The notes beneath the pieces were generated by a model, which ran no database searches, was not told the origin of the DNA, and saw only the letters and a program-made list of their open reading frames with translations. This document shows positions 7,585 to 16,480 of a stretch of DNA of 45,626 nucleotides, piece by piece (position 1 is the stretch's first letter; every line of letters begins with the position of its first letter). The position numbers and the translations under genes are program-made. This stretch comes from Frankia sp. RB7. GTDB lineage: Bacteria; Pseudomonadota; Alphaproteobacteria; Rhizobiales; Xanthobacteraceae. The stretch is taken from NCBI GenBank assembly GCA_030403585.1, contig JAUEPE010000056.1, forward strand, positions 1-45,626. The letters are read 5' to 3'.

Positions 7585-7736
7585 CGCTTTTCCGCCTTGT
7601 TTCAGGGGTTTGGTCAGGAAACATGAGGTGCCACGATAGGGACGCGACGAGAATCGTGCAATCTCGGAGGCAAGCACCATCCTCGTGTTGTTCGCACCGG
7701 TTCCAACTGTTAGAACGCCGCTCTCAGGGCTTCGCC

Positions 7737-8999
7737 ATGGCATTTCGGCTCATTTCGCTGCGTCTGACCTGGTTCACGGCCGGAGTGCTGGTGCGCGGGC
7801 TGGTCGCGGCGACTATTGCGGTGAGCCTCGGCTCGGGCGGGGTGCTTTACGCCGCCAACCAGAGCGTCCAGGGCGCCAAGAAGACTGAGGATGTCGGTTT
7901 TGACGGCGACGCCCCCACCGCGATCCTGATCGAGGCCTCCAGCGGCGGCGTGCTGTTCGAGAAGAACGCCGACGAGCTGCGCGCGCCCTCCAGCATGATG
8001 AAGCTCGTGACTGCGGAAGTCGTGTTCAACGCGATCAAGAAGGGCGACGTCAAGCTGACCGACGAATACCGGATCAGCGAGAACGCCTGGCGCAGAGGCG
8101 GCGCGCCCTCCGGCGGATCGACCATGTTCGCGGCCATCAACAGCAAGGTTTCGGTCGACGACCTCCTGCATGGCGCGATCATCCAGAGCGGCAATGATGC
8201 CTGCATCGCGCTCGCCGAAGGCATCGCCGGCAACGAGCGGATCTTTGCATCCGATTTCATGACCAAGCGCGCCCGCGAGCTCGGCATGACCAAATCGACC
8301 TTCGGCAACTCCAACGGCTTGCCTGATCCCGGCAACAAGATGACGGTGCGGGAGCTCGGCATGCTCGCCCGGCACATCATTCTGGACTTCCCCGAATTCT
8401 ACAAACTGTTCGGCGAGAAGGAATTCACCTGGAACAAGATCCGCCAACCCAACCGCAATCCGCTGCTTAATTCGATGGAAGGCGCTGATGGCTTGAAGAC
8501 CGGCTACACCAAGGAAGGCGGCTACGGCATGGTCGGTTCGGCCGTGCAGAACGGGACGCGACTGATCGTTGTCGTCAACGGGCTCGAGGACGTCGAGGAC
8601 CGCGCCACCGAAGCCAAGAAGATGCTGGAATGGGGCTTTCGCAATTTCGAGACCCGGACGCTGATCGCGACTGATCAGCAGGTCGGCTATGCCAGGGTGT
8701 TTGGCGGCGAGAGCCGCTCGGTGAAGCTCGTTGCGAAAGAGCCGGTGAAGGTGATGGTGCACAAGAGCGGCGGCGACAAGCTGATCGCGCGCGTCGTCTA
8801 TAACGGCCCGGTGCGCGCACCGGTCGAGGCCGGACAGAAGGTCGGCGTGGTCAGGGTCTGGCGCGGCGGCAACATCGCGGTGGAGACGCCGGTTTATGCC
8901 GCCGAGGCGATCGGCACCGGCTCGACCGTGCGGCGCGCGATCGACGGCGCCAGCGAGCTCGTGATCGGCATGTTCCGCGCAGGCGCCGAGAAGCTCTGA
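7737..8999 (+). CDS. D-alanyl-D-alanine carboxypeptidase (S11 family penicillin-binding protein)
   Basis: A 420-aa low-molecular-weight penicillin-binding protein. After a signal/anchor region (about residues 10-42) it has the serine acyl-enzyme motif SMMK (Ser86, Lys89), SGN (151-153) and KTG (254-256), in the right order and spacing for the S11 family (DacA/DacC). The C-terminal part (about 300-400) fits the beta-rich PBP5 C-terminal domain. It trims the terminal D-Ala of peptidoglycan pentapeptides in the periplasm. The start at 7737 is chosen for the signal peptide. It is followed at once by tmk (2-base gap), so the two are probably co-transcribed. Confidence 0.92.
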   Translation: MAFRLISLRLTWFTAGVLVRGLVAATIAVSLGSGGVLYAANQSVQGAKKTEDVGFDGDAPTAILIEASSGGVLFEKNADELRAPSSMMKLVTAEVVFNAIKKGDVKLTDEYRISENAWRRGGAPSGGSTMFAAINSKVSVDDLLHGAIIQSGNDACIALAEGIAGNERIFASDFMTKRARELGMTKSTFGNSNGLPDPGNKMTVRELGMLARHIILDFPEFYKLFGEKEFTWNKIRQPNRNPLLNSMEGADGLKTGYTKEGGYGMVGSAVQNGTRLIVVVNGLEDVEDRATEAKKMLEWGFRNFETRTLIATDQQVGYARVFGGESRSVKLVAKEPVKVMVHKSGGDKLIARVVYNGPVRAPVEAGQKVGVVRVWRGGNIAVETPVYAAEAIGTGSTVRRAIDGASELVIGMFRAGAEKL

Positions 9000-9001
9000 T
9001 C

Positions 9002-9688
9002 ATGAGTGAGACCACGGGACAGCGGCCGTCGGGACGCGGACGTTTCATCACCTTTGAAGGCGGCGAGGGGACTGGCAAGTCGACCCAGATCAAGAAGCTT
9101 GCCGACCGCCTCGGTGCGGCGAGGCTCCGGACCCTCGTCACGCGCGAACCCGGCGGCTCGCCGGGCGCCGAGATCATGCGCCATCTGGTGCTGTCAGGGA
9201 TGGGCAAGCTGCTCGGTCCCGACGCCGAAACGCTGCTGTTTGCGGCCGCCCGCGACGACCACGTCCGCACCGTGATCGAGCCTGCGCTCAAGCAGGGTGT
9301 TTGGGTCCTGTGCGACCGCTTCGCCGACTCGACGCGGGCCTATCAGGGCAGCCTCGGCAGCGTGCCCGCCGGGCTGATCAACGCCATGCAGCGGGTTACG
9401 ATCGGCGATCTCAAGCCGGACCTCACCATCATCCTCGATTTGCCGGTCGAGATCGGCCTGGCCCGCGCGGCGGCGCGGCGCGGCAGCGGCACGCCCGACA
9501 GGTTCGAGGGCGAGAAGCTCGCCTTCCATCAGGGCCTGTGCGAGGCCTATCGCAAGATCGCTGCGGACGAGCCCGCACGCTGCGTGCTGATCGACGCCAA
9601 TTCCGATCCCGATACGGTGGCCGGACGCGTCTGGATCGCGCTGCGCGACCGTCTGCTGCCGACGCCGGCATCGGTGGTCTCAGCATGA
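9002..9688 (+). CDS. tmk: thymidylate kinase
   Basis: A 228-aa dTMP kinase that makes dTDP from dTMP and ATP. It shows the P-loop GGEGTGKST (residues 20-28), the DR motif with Asp105/Arg106 in CDRFADST, and a lid segment with RAAARRGSGTPDRFE. The N-terminus carries about 12 extra polar residues before the first strand (RFITFEGGEG). It starts two bases after the carboxypeptidase stop, and its TGA overlaps the ATG of holB in an ATGA, indicating translational coupling. The arrangement tmk-holB-metG-tatD is common in alphaproteobacteria. Confidence 0.96.
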   Translation: MSETTGQRPSGRGRFITFEGGEGTGKSTQIKKLADRLGAARLRTLVTREPGGSPGAEIMRHLVLSGMGKLLGPDAETLLFAAARDDHVRTVIEPALKQGVWVLCDRFADSTRAYQGSLGSVPAGLINAMQRVTIGDLKPDLTIILDLPVEIGLARAAARRGSGTPDRFEGEKLAFHQGLCEAYRKIAADEPARCVLIDANSDPDTVAGRVWIALRDRLLPTPASVVSA

Positions 9689-10731
9689 GCCCGCGTCAGG
9701 TCGAGCGTGAATCCGCGATTCCGCATCCGCGCGAGACGAGCCTTCTGTTCGGCCATCGCGAGGCCGAGACCGCGCTGCTCGCCGCCTACCGCAGCGGGCG
9801 CATCCCGCACGCCTGGCTGATCGGCGGGCCGCAGGGGATCGGAAAGGCGACGCTGGCCTATCGCATGGCGCGCTTCGTGCTCGCCCACGGCCAGCCGCTG
9901 GCGCCCGCCGTGCAGGGCGCCGAGGACCTCGCGGTCGATCCTGATGACGCCGTGGCGCGGCAGGTGGCGGCAAGCTCGCATGGCGGCTTGCTGACGCTGG
10001 AGCGCACCGCCAACGACCGTGGCGTGATGCGGACGGTCATCACCGTCGACGAGACCCGCGAGACCATCTCGTTCTTCGGCTCGACGGCGGCGGCCGAAGG
10101 CTGGCGCGTCTGCATCGTCGACACCGTTGACGAGCTCAATCCCAATGCGGCGAATGCGCTGCTGAAGATCCTCGAGGAACCGCCGCAGCAATCTCTGTTC
10201 CTATTGGTGAGCCATGCGCCAGCACGCGTGCTCGCCACGATCCAGTCGCGTTGTCGCAAGCTACGCTTGCGGTCGCTCGCGACCGATGAGGTGATTGCCG
10301 CAGCTGCCACGGCCGCCGATCGCCCTCCGACCGATCTGGCGCTGCGCGAGGCGGCGGAGGCCTCCGAGGGCAGCGTTGCGCGGGCACTGACCCTGCTCGG
10401 CGGTGATGCGCTCAAACTCCAGCAGCGCACGGCGGCATTGCTGGCGCGACTGCCGCAAGTCGATCCGCGCGAATTGCACACGCTCGGCGAATCCCTTGGC
10501 ACCAGCGACCGCGTCGCGCTTGCGGCCTTCATCGACGGCGTCGATCGCTGGATCGCGGAACGCCTCCATTCCGACGAGGCCAATGCCAACCAGAACCTGC
10601 CGCGCCTTGCGCGCCTAGCTGAGGTATGGGAAAAGATCGTCCGCGCCGCGCGCGACACTGAAACCTACAATCTGGAGCGAAAGCCCCTGGTTTTCTCGGT
10701 GTTCGGCTGGCTGGCGGACGCAACGCGCTAG
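9685..10731 (+). CDS. holB: DNA polymerase III delta-prime subunit
   Basis: A 348-aa clamp-loader subunit. The AAA+ core has the P-loop GGPQGIGKAT (about 47-56), the Walker-B-like region CIVDTVDELNPNAANALLKILEEPP, and sensor-1/SRC region IQSRCRKLRL. Alphaproteobacterial HolB proteins often keep the P-loop Lys, as here. There is no visible zinc-finger Cys cluster of the E. coli type. It works in the replisome to load the beta clamp. The start ATG overlaps the tmk stop. The C-terminal third is helical, as expected for the collar domain. Confidence 0.93.
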   Translation: MSPRQVERESAIPHPRETSLLFGHREAETALLAAYRSGRIPHAWLIGGPQGIGKATLAYRMARFVLAHGQPLAPAVQGAEDLAVDPDDAVARQVAASSHGGLLTLERTANDRGVMRTVITVDETRETISFFGSTAAAEGWRVCIVDTVDELNPNAANALLKILEEPPQQSLFLLVSHAPARVLATIQSRCRKLRLRSLATDEVIAAAATAADRPPTDLALREAAEASEGSVARALTLLGGDALKLQQRTAALLARLPQVDPRELHTLGESLGTSDRVALAAFIDGVDRWIAERLHSDEANANQNLPRLARLAEVWEKIVRAARDTETYNLERKPLVFSVFGWLADATR

Positions 10732-10773
10732 GCGCAGTTTCCAAATTTCGAGAAGCCGGTAAAGGAATTCGTC

Positions 10774-12768
10774 GTGGCAGCGCGAGCTAAGAAAACCGCC
10801 AAGGGCAAGAGCAGCAAAAAGAAGGCTGCCAAGAAGGCCGCGAAGAAAGCTGTGAAGGCGCTCGCGCGCAAAGCAGCCAAGAAGGTCAAGAAGACCAGGA
10901 AGGCGGCCGCCAAGAAAAGCGTGAAGAAGAGCGCTGCGAAGAAGGCCGTCAAGAAGGCTGCGAAGAAGCAGGTCGCCAAGAAGGCCTCTAAGAAAGCCTC
11001 CAAGAAAGCGGCTGCCAAAAAGCCCGCCAAAGTTTCCGCGAGGACGGCTCCGGCGAAGAAGGTGGCCAAGAAGGCGAGGGTGACCGCGCCCGCCGTGATC
11101 GCCGCGCCGGCTCCTGTCGCCACGCCACCGAAGGTTGTGAAGCCAAAGGTGTCCAAACCAAAGGCGCCTCCTGCGCCGAAGCCGGTGGCCGCCCCGAAGC
11201 CGGCAGCGCACGTAGCGGCGTCTGCGCGCGACAATGTTTTCTACATCACCACCGCCATCGCCTATCCCAACGGCGTTCCGCATATCGGCCACGCCTATGA
11301 GGCGATCGCGACCGACGTGCTGGCCCGTTTTGCGCGGCTCGACGGCAAGGACGTGTTCTTCCTGACCGGCACCGACGAGCACGGTCTGAAGATGGTCCAG
11401 ACCGCACAGACCGAGGGGATGACGCCCGCCGCGCTCGCGACCCGCAATGCCGCCCGCTTCAAGGAGATGGACGAGCGGCTGAACGTGTCGTTCGATCGCT
11501 TCATCCGCACCACCGAGGAGCAGCACCATCGCTCGAGCCAGGAGATCTGGCGACGGATGGAAGCGAACGGCGACATCTATGCCGACACTTATGCCGGCTG
11601 GTACTCGGTTCGCGACGAGGCGTATTATGCCGAGGACGAGACGCGCCTGAACGACGACGGCGTGCGGCTCGGACCGCAGGGCACGCCGGTCGAGTGGGTC
11701 GAGGAGAAGAGCTATTTCTTCCGCCTCTCGTCCTATCAGGACAAGCTGCTCAATCTCTACACCGATCGTCCTGATTTCATCGGGCCGGACTCCCGCAAGA
11801 ACGAAGTGGTGAGCTTCGTCAAGGGCGGCCTGCGCGATCTCTCGATCTCGCGTACCACGTTCGACTGGGGCGTCAAGGTACCCGGCGACGAAGAGCACGT
11901 GATGTATGTCTGGGTCGACGCGCTGACCAACTACATCACCGGCGTCGGCTTCCCCGACGAAAGCGACAAGAACTGGCGCTACTGGCCGGCTGATGTGCAC
12001 ATCATCGGCAAGGACATCATTCGTTTCCACGCGGTGTACTGGCCCGCGTTCCTGATGTCGGCCGGCATTCCCGTGCAGAAGCGCGTCTATGCCCACGGCT
12101 TCCTGTTCAACAGGGGTGAGAAGATGTCGAAGTCGGTCGGCAACGTCGTCGATCCCTTCAACCTCGCCGACCAGTACGGCGTCGACCAGATGCGCTATTT
12201 CTTCCTGCGCGAGGTGCCGTTCGGCCAGGACGGCAATTACAATCACGAGGCCATCGTCGCGCGCATCAATGCCGATCTTGCCAATGATCTCGGCAATCTC
12301 GCGCAGCGCTCGCTTTCGATGATCGCCAAACAACTCGGCGGCGTGCTGCCGGAACCCGGCGCGTTCAGCGACAACGACAAGGCGATTTTGGCGATGGCCG
12401 ACGGCATGATCGCCGCATCGCGCGAAGCCATGTCGACGCAGCAGATCCATCACTGGCTCAACGCGGTGTGGGCCGTGGTTGCGGAAGCCAACCGCTATTT
12501 TGCGGGCGAGGCGCCGTGGGCGCTCGCCAAGACCGATCCTGCGCGACAGAAGACGGTGCTCTACGTCACCGCCGAAGTCGTGCGCCAGATCGCGATCCTG
12601 GCCCAGCCGGCGATGCCGACCGCATCAAGCTTGCTGCTCGACAGCCTCGGCATCCCCGCGGGCGAGCGCGATTTTGCGGCGCTCGGCGGCGACAGGCGGA
12701 TCTCTGCTGGTTCGACGCTGCCGGCGCCGACGCCGGCGTTCCCGCGCTACATCGAGCCGGCAGCCTGA
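10774..12768 (+). CDS. metG: methionine--tRNA ligase with Lys/Ala-rich N-terminal extension
   Basis: A 664-aa frame starting with GTG (AAAGGA about 10 bases upstream). Residues 1-152 are almost only Lys, Ala, Val and Pro, with repeated AAKK/KAAKK units (to about 100) and a Pro-rich linker (about 108-150). The catalytic core begins at FYITTAIAYPNG. HIGH is at 170-173 and KMSKS at 450-454. No Cys zinc-knuckle is visible in the connective insert (WYSVRDEAYYAEDETR), which suggests a knuckle-less form. It charges tRNA-Met in the cytoplasm. The extension resembles the C-tails of histone-H1-like bacterial proteins and probably binds nucleic acid. Alternative starts near 11185 lack a ribosome binding site. 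The extension is in frame, without a stop. Confidence 0.95.
   Translation: MAARAKKTAKGKSSKKKAAKKAAKKAVKALARKAAKKVKKTRKAAAKKSVKKSAAKKAVKKAAKKQVAKKASKKASKKAAAKKPAKVSARTAPAKKVAKKARVTAPAVIAAPAPVATPPKVVKPKVSKPKAPPAPKPVAAPKPAAHVAASARDNVFYITTAIAYPNGVPHIGHAYEAIATDVLARFARLDGKDVFFLTGTDEHGLKMVQTAQTEGMTPAALATRNAARFKEMDERLNVSFDRFIRTTEEQHHRSSQEIWRRMEANGDIYADTYAGWYSVRDEAYYAEDETRLNDDGVRLGPQGTPVEWVEEKSYFFRLSSYQDKLLNLYTDRPDFIGPDSRKNEVVSFVKGGLRDLSISRTTFDWGVKVPGDEEHVMYVWVDALTNYITGVGFPDESDKNWRYWPADVHIIGKDIIRFHAVYWPAFLMSAGIPVQKRVYAHGFLFNRGEKMSKSVGNVVDPFNLADQYGVDQMRYFFLREVPFGQDGNYNHEAIVARINADLANDLGNLAQRSLSMIAKQLGGVLPEPGAFSDNDKAILAMADGMIAASREAMSTQQIHHWLNAVWAVVAEANRYFAGEAPWALAKTDPARQKTVLYVTAEVVRQIAILAQPAMPTASSLLLDSLGIPAGERDFAALGGDRRISAGSTLPAPTPAFPRYIEPAA
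10780..11085 (+). repeat. low-complexity Lys/Ala codon repeats in the 5' part of metG
   Basis: About 300 bases made mostly of AAG/AAA and GCC/GCG/GCT codons in irregular AAKK units. Codons vary between units, so the repeat is kept at protein level more than at DNA level. It is not a perfect tandem repeat and not CRISPR-like. Confidence 0.8.
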
Positions 12769-12780
12769 GGCGTTCGAACG

Positions 12781-13557
12781 ATGCTGGTCGACAGTCATTG
12801 CCATCTGGATTTTCCGGACTTTGCGGAGGATCTCGACGGGATTGTGTCGCGTGCCCGTGCGGCCGGGATCGGCCGCATGGTCACGATCTCGACGCGGGTG
12901 CGAAATCTCGATCAGCTTCTCGCCATCGCCGGGCGCTACGACGACGTCTATTGTTCGGTCGGCACTCATCCGCACAATGCGGATGAGGAAGACGGCATTT
13001 CGTCGGACGAGTTGATCGCGCTGACGCTGCATCCGAAGGTGGTCGCGCTTGGCGAGGCCGGGCTCGACTATTTCTACGACGACGGCTCGCCGGAGGCGCA
13101 GGCGAGGGGCTTTCGTGCCCACATCGCGGCGGCCCGCGCCACCGGCCTGCCGCTGGTGATCCATACCCGCGAGGCGGACGAGGATTGCGCGCGCATCCTG
13201 GAAGAGGAGGCGGCACGCGGATCGTTTCGTGCCGTGCTGCATTGTTACACCGGCGGGCGCGATCTGGCGCTGAAGGCGGTGTCGCTCGGGCTCTATATCG
13301 GCTTCACGGGCATCCTGACCTTCAAGAAGTCGGACAGCTTGCGCGCGCTCGCGGCCGAATTGCCGCCTGACCGTATTCTGGTTGAAACAGATTCGCCCTA
13401 CCTTGCGCCGGGCAAGTTCCGGGGGAAGCGCAACGAGCCGGCCTATGTGGTCGAGGTCGCGAAGGTGCTGGCCGAGACGCGCGGCGTGTCGCTCGAAGAG
13501 ATCTCGCGCCAGACCAGCGAAAATTTCTTCCGCCTGTTCTCCAAGGTGAAAGCTTGA
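12781..13557 (+). CDS. TatD family deoxyribonuclease/hydrolase
   Basis: A 258-aa metal-dependent hydrolase of the TatD/YcfH family. The metal ligands are visible in order: His6 and His8 (SHCHLD), Glu about 94 (GEAGLDYFYD), His in LVIHTREAD, His in VLHCYTGG and Asp in ETDSPYLAP. Members are Mg-dependent nucleases or related phosphodiesterases in the cytoplasm. The gene begins 12 bases after the metG stop and is followed after 13 bases by the metallo-beta-lactamase-fold gene, so all three are probably one transcript. The metG-tatD-MBL order is conserved in many Rhizobiales. Confidence 0.92.
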   Translation: MLVDSHCHLDFPDFAEDLDGIVSRARAAGIGRMVTISTRVRNLDQLLAIAGRYDDVYCSVGTHPHNADEEDGISSDELIALTLHPKVVALGEAGLDYFYDDGSPEAQARGFRAHIAAARATGLPLVIHTREADEDCARILEEEAARGSFRAVLHCYTGGRDLALKAVSLGLYIGFTGILTFKKSDSLRALAAELPPDRILVETDSPYLAPGKFRGKRNEPAYVVEVAKVLAETRGVSLEEISRQTSENFFRLFSKVKA

Positions 13558-13570
13558 GGTTCCGAGCCGC

Positions 13571-14368
13571 ATGACGCTGACGCTGACGATCCTGGGCTCC
13601 GGCTCCTCCGCCGGCGTGCCGCGCCCGGCACTCGGTTGGGGCGCCTGCGACCCCACCAATCCCAAGAACCGCCGCCGCCGCTGCTCGTTGCTGGTCGAAC
13701 AGACCTCCAACCACGGCACCACGCGCATCGTGATCGACACCTCGCCGGACCTGCGCGAGCAGTTGATCTCGACCGACGTCGACCACATCGACGCGGTGTT
13801 CCTGACGCACGAGCATGCCGACCAGACCCACGGCATGGACGATCTGCGCTCGGTCGTGATCCACATGCGCAAGCGCATTCCGGTCTACATGAACCAGTCG
13901 ACCGCCCAGGACATCATGGCGCGGTTCTCTTATTGCTACGTATCGCCGGAGGGCAGCGACTATCCGCCGATCCTGACGCAGCATTCGATCGAAGCAGGCG
14001 GGAGCCAGATCATCGGCGGCAAGGGCGGTGACGTGGCCATGACTGCCTTCCTGGTCCAGCACGGCAACATTCCCGCGCTCGGCTATCGCATCGGCAATGC
14101 GGCCTACACGCCCGACCTCAACGACATCCCGCGCGAAAGCTGGGGCGCGCTGGAAAACCTCGATCTCTGGATCGTCGATGGTCTGCGCTACACTCCGCAT
14201 GTCAGCCATTTCAGCATCAACGACGCGCTATCCTGGATCGAGCGTTTCAAGCCGAAGCGTGCCGTCATCACCAACATGACGGCCGACGTCGATTACGAGG
14301 TGATCCGGCAGAAGCTGCCTGCGGGCGTGGTACCGGCCTACGACGGCCTGCGGCTGGAGGCGAACTGA
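13571..14368 (+). CDS. metallo-beta-lactamase fold hydrolase, PhnP-like
   Basis: A 265-aa MBL-fold protein. The N-terminus has the LTILGSGSSAGVPRP strand and loop of the PhnP/RNase Z-like branch. The metal motif is THEHADQTHGMDDLR with His80, His82, Asp84 and His87. Other ligands probably are the Asp in LWIVDGLRY and the His in HVSHFS. PhnP itself is a cyclic phosphodiesterase of phosphonate breakdown, but members located next to metG-tatD stand outside phn operons, so the substrate is unknown. It ends the housekeeping operon. Confidence 0.88.
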   Translation: MTLTLTILGSGSSAGVPRPALGWGACDPTNPKNRRRRCSLLVEQTSNHGTTRIVIDTSPDLREQLISTDVDHIDAVFLTHEHADQTHGMDDLRSVVIHMRKRIPVYMNQSTAQDIMARFSYCYVSPEGSDYPPILTQHSIEAGGSQIIGGKGGDVAMTAFLVQHGNIPALGYRIGNAAYTPDLNDIPRESWGALENLDLWIVDGLRYTPHVSHFSINDALSWIERFKPKRAVITNMTADVDYEVIRQKLPAGVVPAYDGLRLEAN

Positions 14369-14395
14369 GCGCGTCCAGCGGAAACTTTGCCGCAG

Positions 14396-14416
14396 ACCGG
14401 CATGCTCCTTGCTTTT
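14396..14416 (+). promoter_or_regulatory. candidate sigma-54 (-24/-12) promoter for TRAP system 1
   Basis: The sequence CCGGCATGCTCCTTGCTTTT contains GG (14399-14400) and GC (14411-14412) exactly 10 bases apart. The TTGCTT half matches the RpoN consensus, while the CGGCATG half deviates at two positions from TGGCACG. It lies about 110 bases before the dctQ-type gene. C4-dicarboxylate systems in rhizobia are often RpoN-controlled, which fits, but no activator gene is seen here. Confidence 0.4.
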
Positions 14417-14518
14417 GCGAGCCCTGTCGTGTTGGTCTAACGTCTCAAAGACAGGCGTCGGATGGAGGCGATAATCAAGCGAGGCTGATGATATTGCCGG
14501 GCTTGATTGGGCCGCAAT

Positions 14519-15124
14519 ATGAGGATGGGGGTCGGGTTGGCAGGGCAGAGCGACAACGTAGCGGCTGTTGGACCTGTCCGACGCGTTCTGGACCTGCTCT
14601 ACCTCGGTGCGGGCTACGCTGCCGGCGTCTTCCTGTTCGCGATCTTCGCCATCATGATGGTCATGTCGATCGGCCGGCAGTTTGCGGTCAACATCCCGGC
14701 CGGTGACGATTTTGCATCGTGGTGCATGGCTGCGATGGCGTTTCTGGGCCTCGCCCACACCTTCAAGCGCGGCGAGATGATCCGGGTCGGCCTGCTGCTC
14801 GAGCGCTTGCACGGGCGAAGCAAGCAGGTGGCGGAGATCGTAGCGCTCGGCATTGCGACGGCCTTCGTTCTCTACTTCACCCGGCATGCGGTGCAGATGA
14901 CTTACGATTCCTGGCGCTTCAACGACGTGGCGCAGGGCGTCGTTGCGCTTCCTCTCTGGATTCCCCAGCTCGGCTTTGCCGGCGGTCTTGCGATCCTGTC
15001 GATCGCGCTGATCGACGAAATGGTCAGTGTCGTCGGCGGTCACCGTCCGAGCTACGAGAAGAACTCGCCGGACGAGACGCCGGACGAATTCATCGAACGT
15101 ATCTCGCAAGGCGGCGGCGGTTGA
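14519..15124 (+). CDS. TRAP transporter small permease (DctQ family), system 1
   Basis: About 201 aa with four hydrophobic helices (about 30-52, 65-85, 105-128 and 150-170) and the DctQ hallmark region GDDFASWCMAAMAFLGLAHTFKRGEMIRVGLLLERL. The small membrane subunit partners DctM in tripartite ATP-independent carriers, which use an ion gradient to import organic acids delivered by a periplasmic binding protein. The start is uncertain: TTG at 14507, ATG at 14519 or ATG at 14525, none with a strong ribosome binding site. The long polar N-terminus is usual. The gap to the large permease is 2 bases, so they are co-transcribed. Confidence 0.9.
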   Translation: MRMGVGLAGQSDNVAAVGPVRRVLDLLYLGAGYAAGVFLFAIFAIMMVMSIGRQFAVNIPAGDDFASWCMAAMAFLGLAHTFKRGEMIRVGLLLERLHGRSKQVAEIVALGIATAFVLYFTRHAVQMTYDSWRFNDVAQGVVALPLWIPQLGFAGGLAILSIALIDEMVSVVGGHRPSYEKNSPDETPDEFIERISQGGGG

Positions 15125-15126
15125 CC

Positions 15127-16440
15127 ATGGCCAATCTTGGCATGATCGAACTGTCGTTCATCCTCCTCGGGGTCATGATCCTGCTGCTCGGAAGCGGCAT
15201 CTGGATCGCCGTTTCGCTCGGGCTCGTCGGCTTCGTGGCGATGGCGCTGACCACGAGCCTGCCGCTAGGGTCGGTGCTTGCGACCACCACTTGGAGCGCG
15301 AGCGCGTCCTGGACGCTGGCGGCGTTGCCGCTGTTCATCTGGATGGGCGAGATATTGTTCCGAACAAAACTGTCGGAGGAGATGTTCCGCGGACTTTCGC
15401 CCTGGGTACAGTGGCTGCCGGGGCGCCTGACCCATGTCAACGTCATCGGCTGCGGCATCTTTGCAGCCGTGTCGGGCTCCTCGGCCGCAACCTGCGCAAC
15501 CATTGGCAAGATCGCACTGCCGGAGCTCGACAAGCGCGGCTATGACAAGGGGCTCAGCCTTGGGTCGCTTGCGGGCTCCGGCACGCTCGGTCTGCTGATC
15601 CCGCCGTCGATCCCGATGGTTGTCTACGCGGTGACGGCGAACGTGTCCGTGCTTCAGGTGTTCCTCGGCGGCTTTCTGCCGGGCGTGCTCGTGATGGTGC
15701 TCTATTCCGGCTACATCATCATCTGGTCGCTGCTCAATCCGAAGAAGGTCCCGCCGCGCGACCCGCCGATGCCGTTTCGCCGGAAGCTGCAAGAGTCCGC
15801 CAAGCTCGTCCCGTGCCTGCTTCTGATCCTGGCCGTATTCCTCTCGCTCGTGCTGGGTTTTGCGACCGCGACCGAATGCGCCGCCTGGGGCGTTAGCGGC
15901 GCGCTGCTGCTGGCGTGGTGGAGCGGCACGCTCACGCGCAACACCTTCTTCGAAAGCATCATGAGCGCGACGCGCCTGACCTGCATGATTATGCTGATCC
16001 TGGCAGGCGCTGCCTATACGACGGCCGCGATGGCTTATACGGGAATCCCGGCGGCGCTTGCCACCTGGGTGCAGGGACAGCAGCTCACGCCCGGCATGCT
16101 CGCGCTGTATCTGAGCATCATGTACATCATCCTCGGATGCCTGATCGACGGCATCTCGATGATTGTGCTGACGGCGGTCATCGTGCTGCCGATGGTCAAG
16201 CAGGCCGGGCTCGATCTGGTCTGGTTCGGTGTCTATCTCATCATCCACGTCGAGATGGCGCAGATCACGCCGCCGGTCGGCTTCAACCTGTTCGTGCTCC
16301 AGAACATGAGCGGCCGCGATACTTTCACTGTGGCACGTGCGGCGTTCCCCTTCTTCGTCCTGCTGCTGGTCGCCGTATTCATCATCACCGAATATCCGCA
16401 GATTGTGCTGTTCCTGCCCAAGCTTGCCTTTCCTGATTGA
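15127..16440 (+). CDS. TRAP transporter large permease (DctM family), system 1
   Basis: A 437-aa membrane protein with about 12 hydrophobic helices. Typical DctM landmarks are PLFIWMGEILFRT, the helix-hairpin GIFAAVSGSSAATCATIGKIALP, LGLLIPPSIPMVVYAV and, near the end, ITPPVGFNLFVLQ. This is the ion-coupled transport subunit in the inner membrane. It lies between dctQ (2-base gap) and the dctP-type gene (40-base gap). The order Q-M-P differs from systems 2 and 3 in this window, which begin with the binding protein. Confidence 0.93.
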   Translation: MANLGMIELSFILLGVMILLLGSGIWIAVSLGLVGFVAMALTTSLPLGSVLATTTWSASASWTLAALPLFIWMGEILFRTKLSEEMFRGLSPWVQWLPGRLTHVNVIGCGIFAAVSGSSAATCATIGKIALPELDKRGYDKGLSLGSLAGSGTLGLLIPPSIPMVVYAVTANVSVLQVFLGGFLPGVLVMVLYSGYIIIWSLLNPKKVPPRDPPMPFRRKLQESAKLVPCLLLILAVFLSLVLGFATATECAAWGVSGALLLAWWSGTLTRNTFFESIMSATRLTCMIMLILAGAAYTTAAMAYTGIPAALATWVQGQQLTPGMLALYLSIMYIILGCLIDGISMIVLTAVIVLPMVKQAGLDLVWFGVYLIIHVEMAQITPPVGFNLFVLQNMSGRDTFTVARAAFPFFVLLLVAVFIITEYPQIVLFLPKLAFPD

Positions 16441-16480
16441 TCGCACCTTGCTTTCGAAATTGACCGTGAGGAGAAGTACG

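Noticed and set aside
10780..11085. Possible CRISPR or tandem-repeat array
   Set aside because: Units are irregular, without spacers of constant length, and keep an open reading frame.
10615..12453. Long minus-strand frame of 612 codons over metG
   Set aside because: It reads as His/Arg/Val-rich shadow of metG codon periodicity. The Leu/Gly-rich part is merely the complement of the Lys/Ala repeats.
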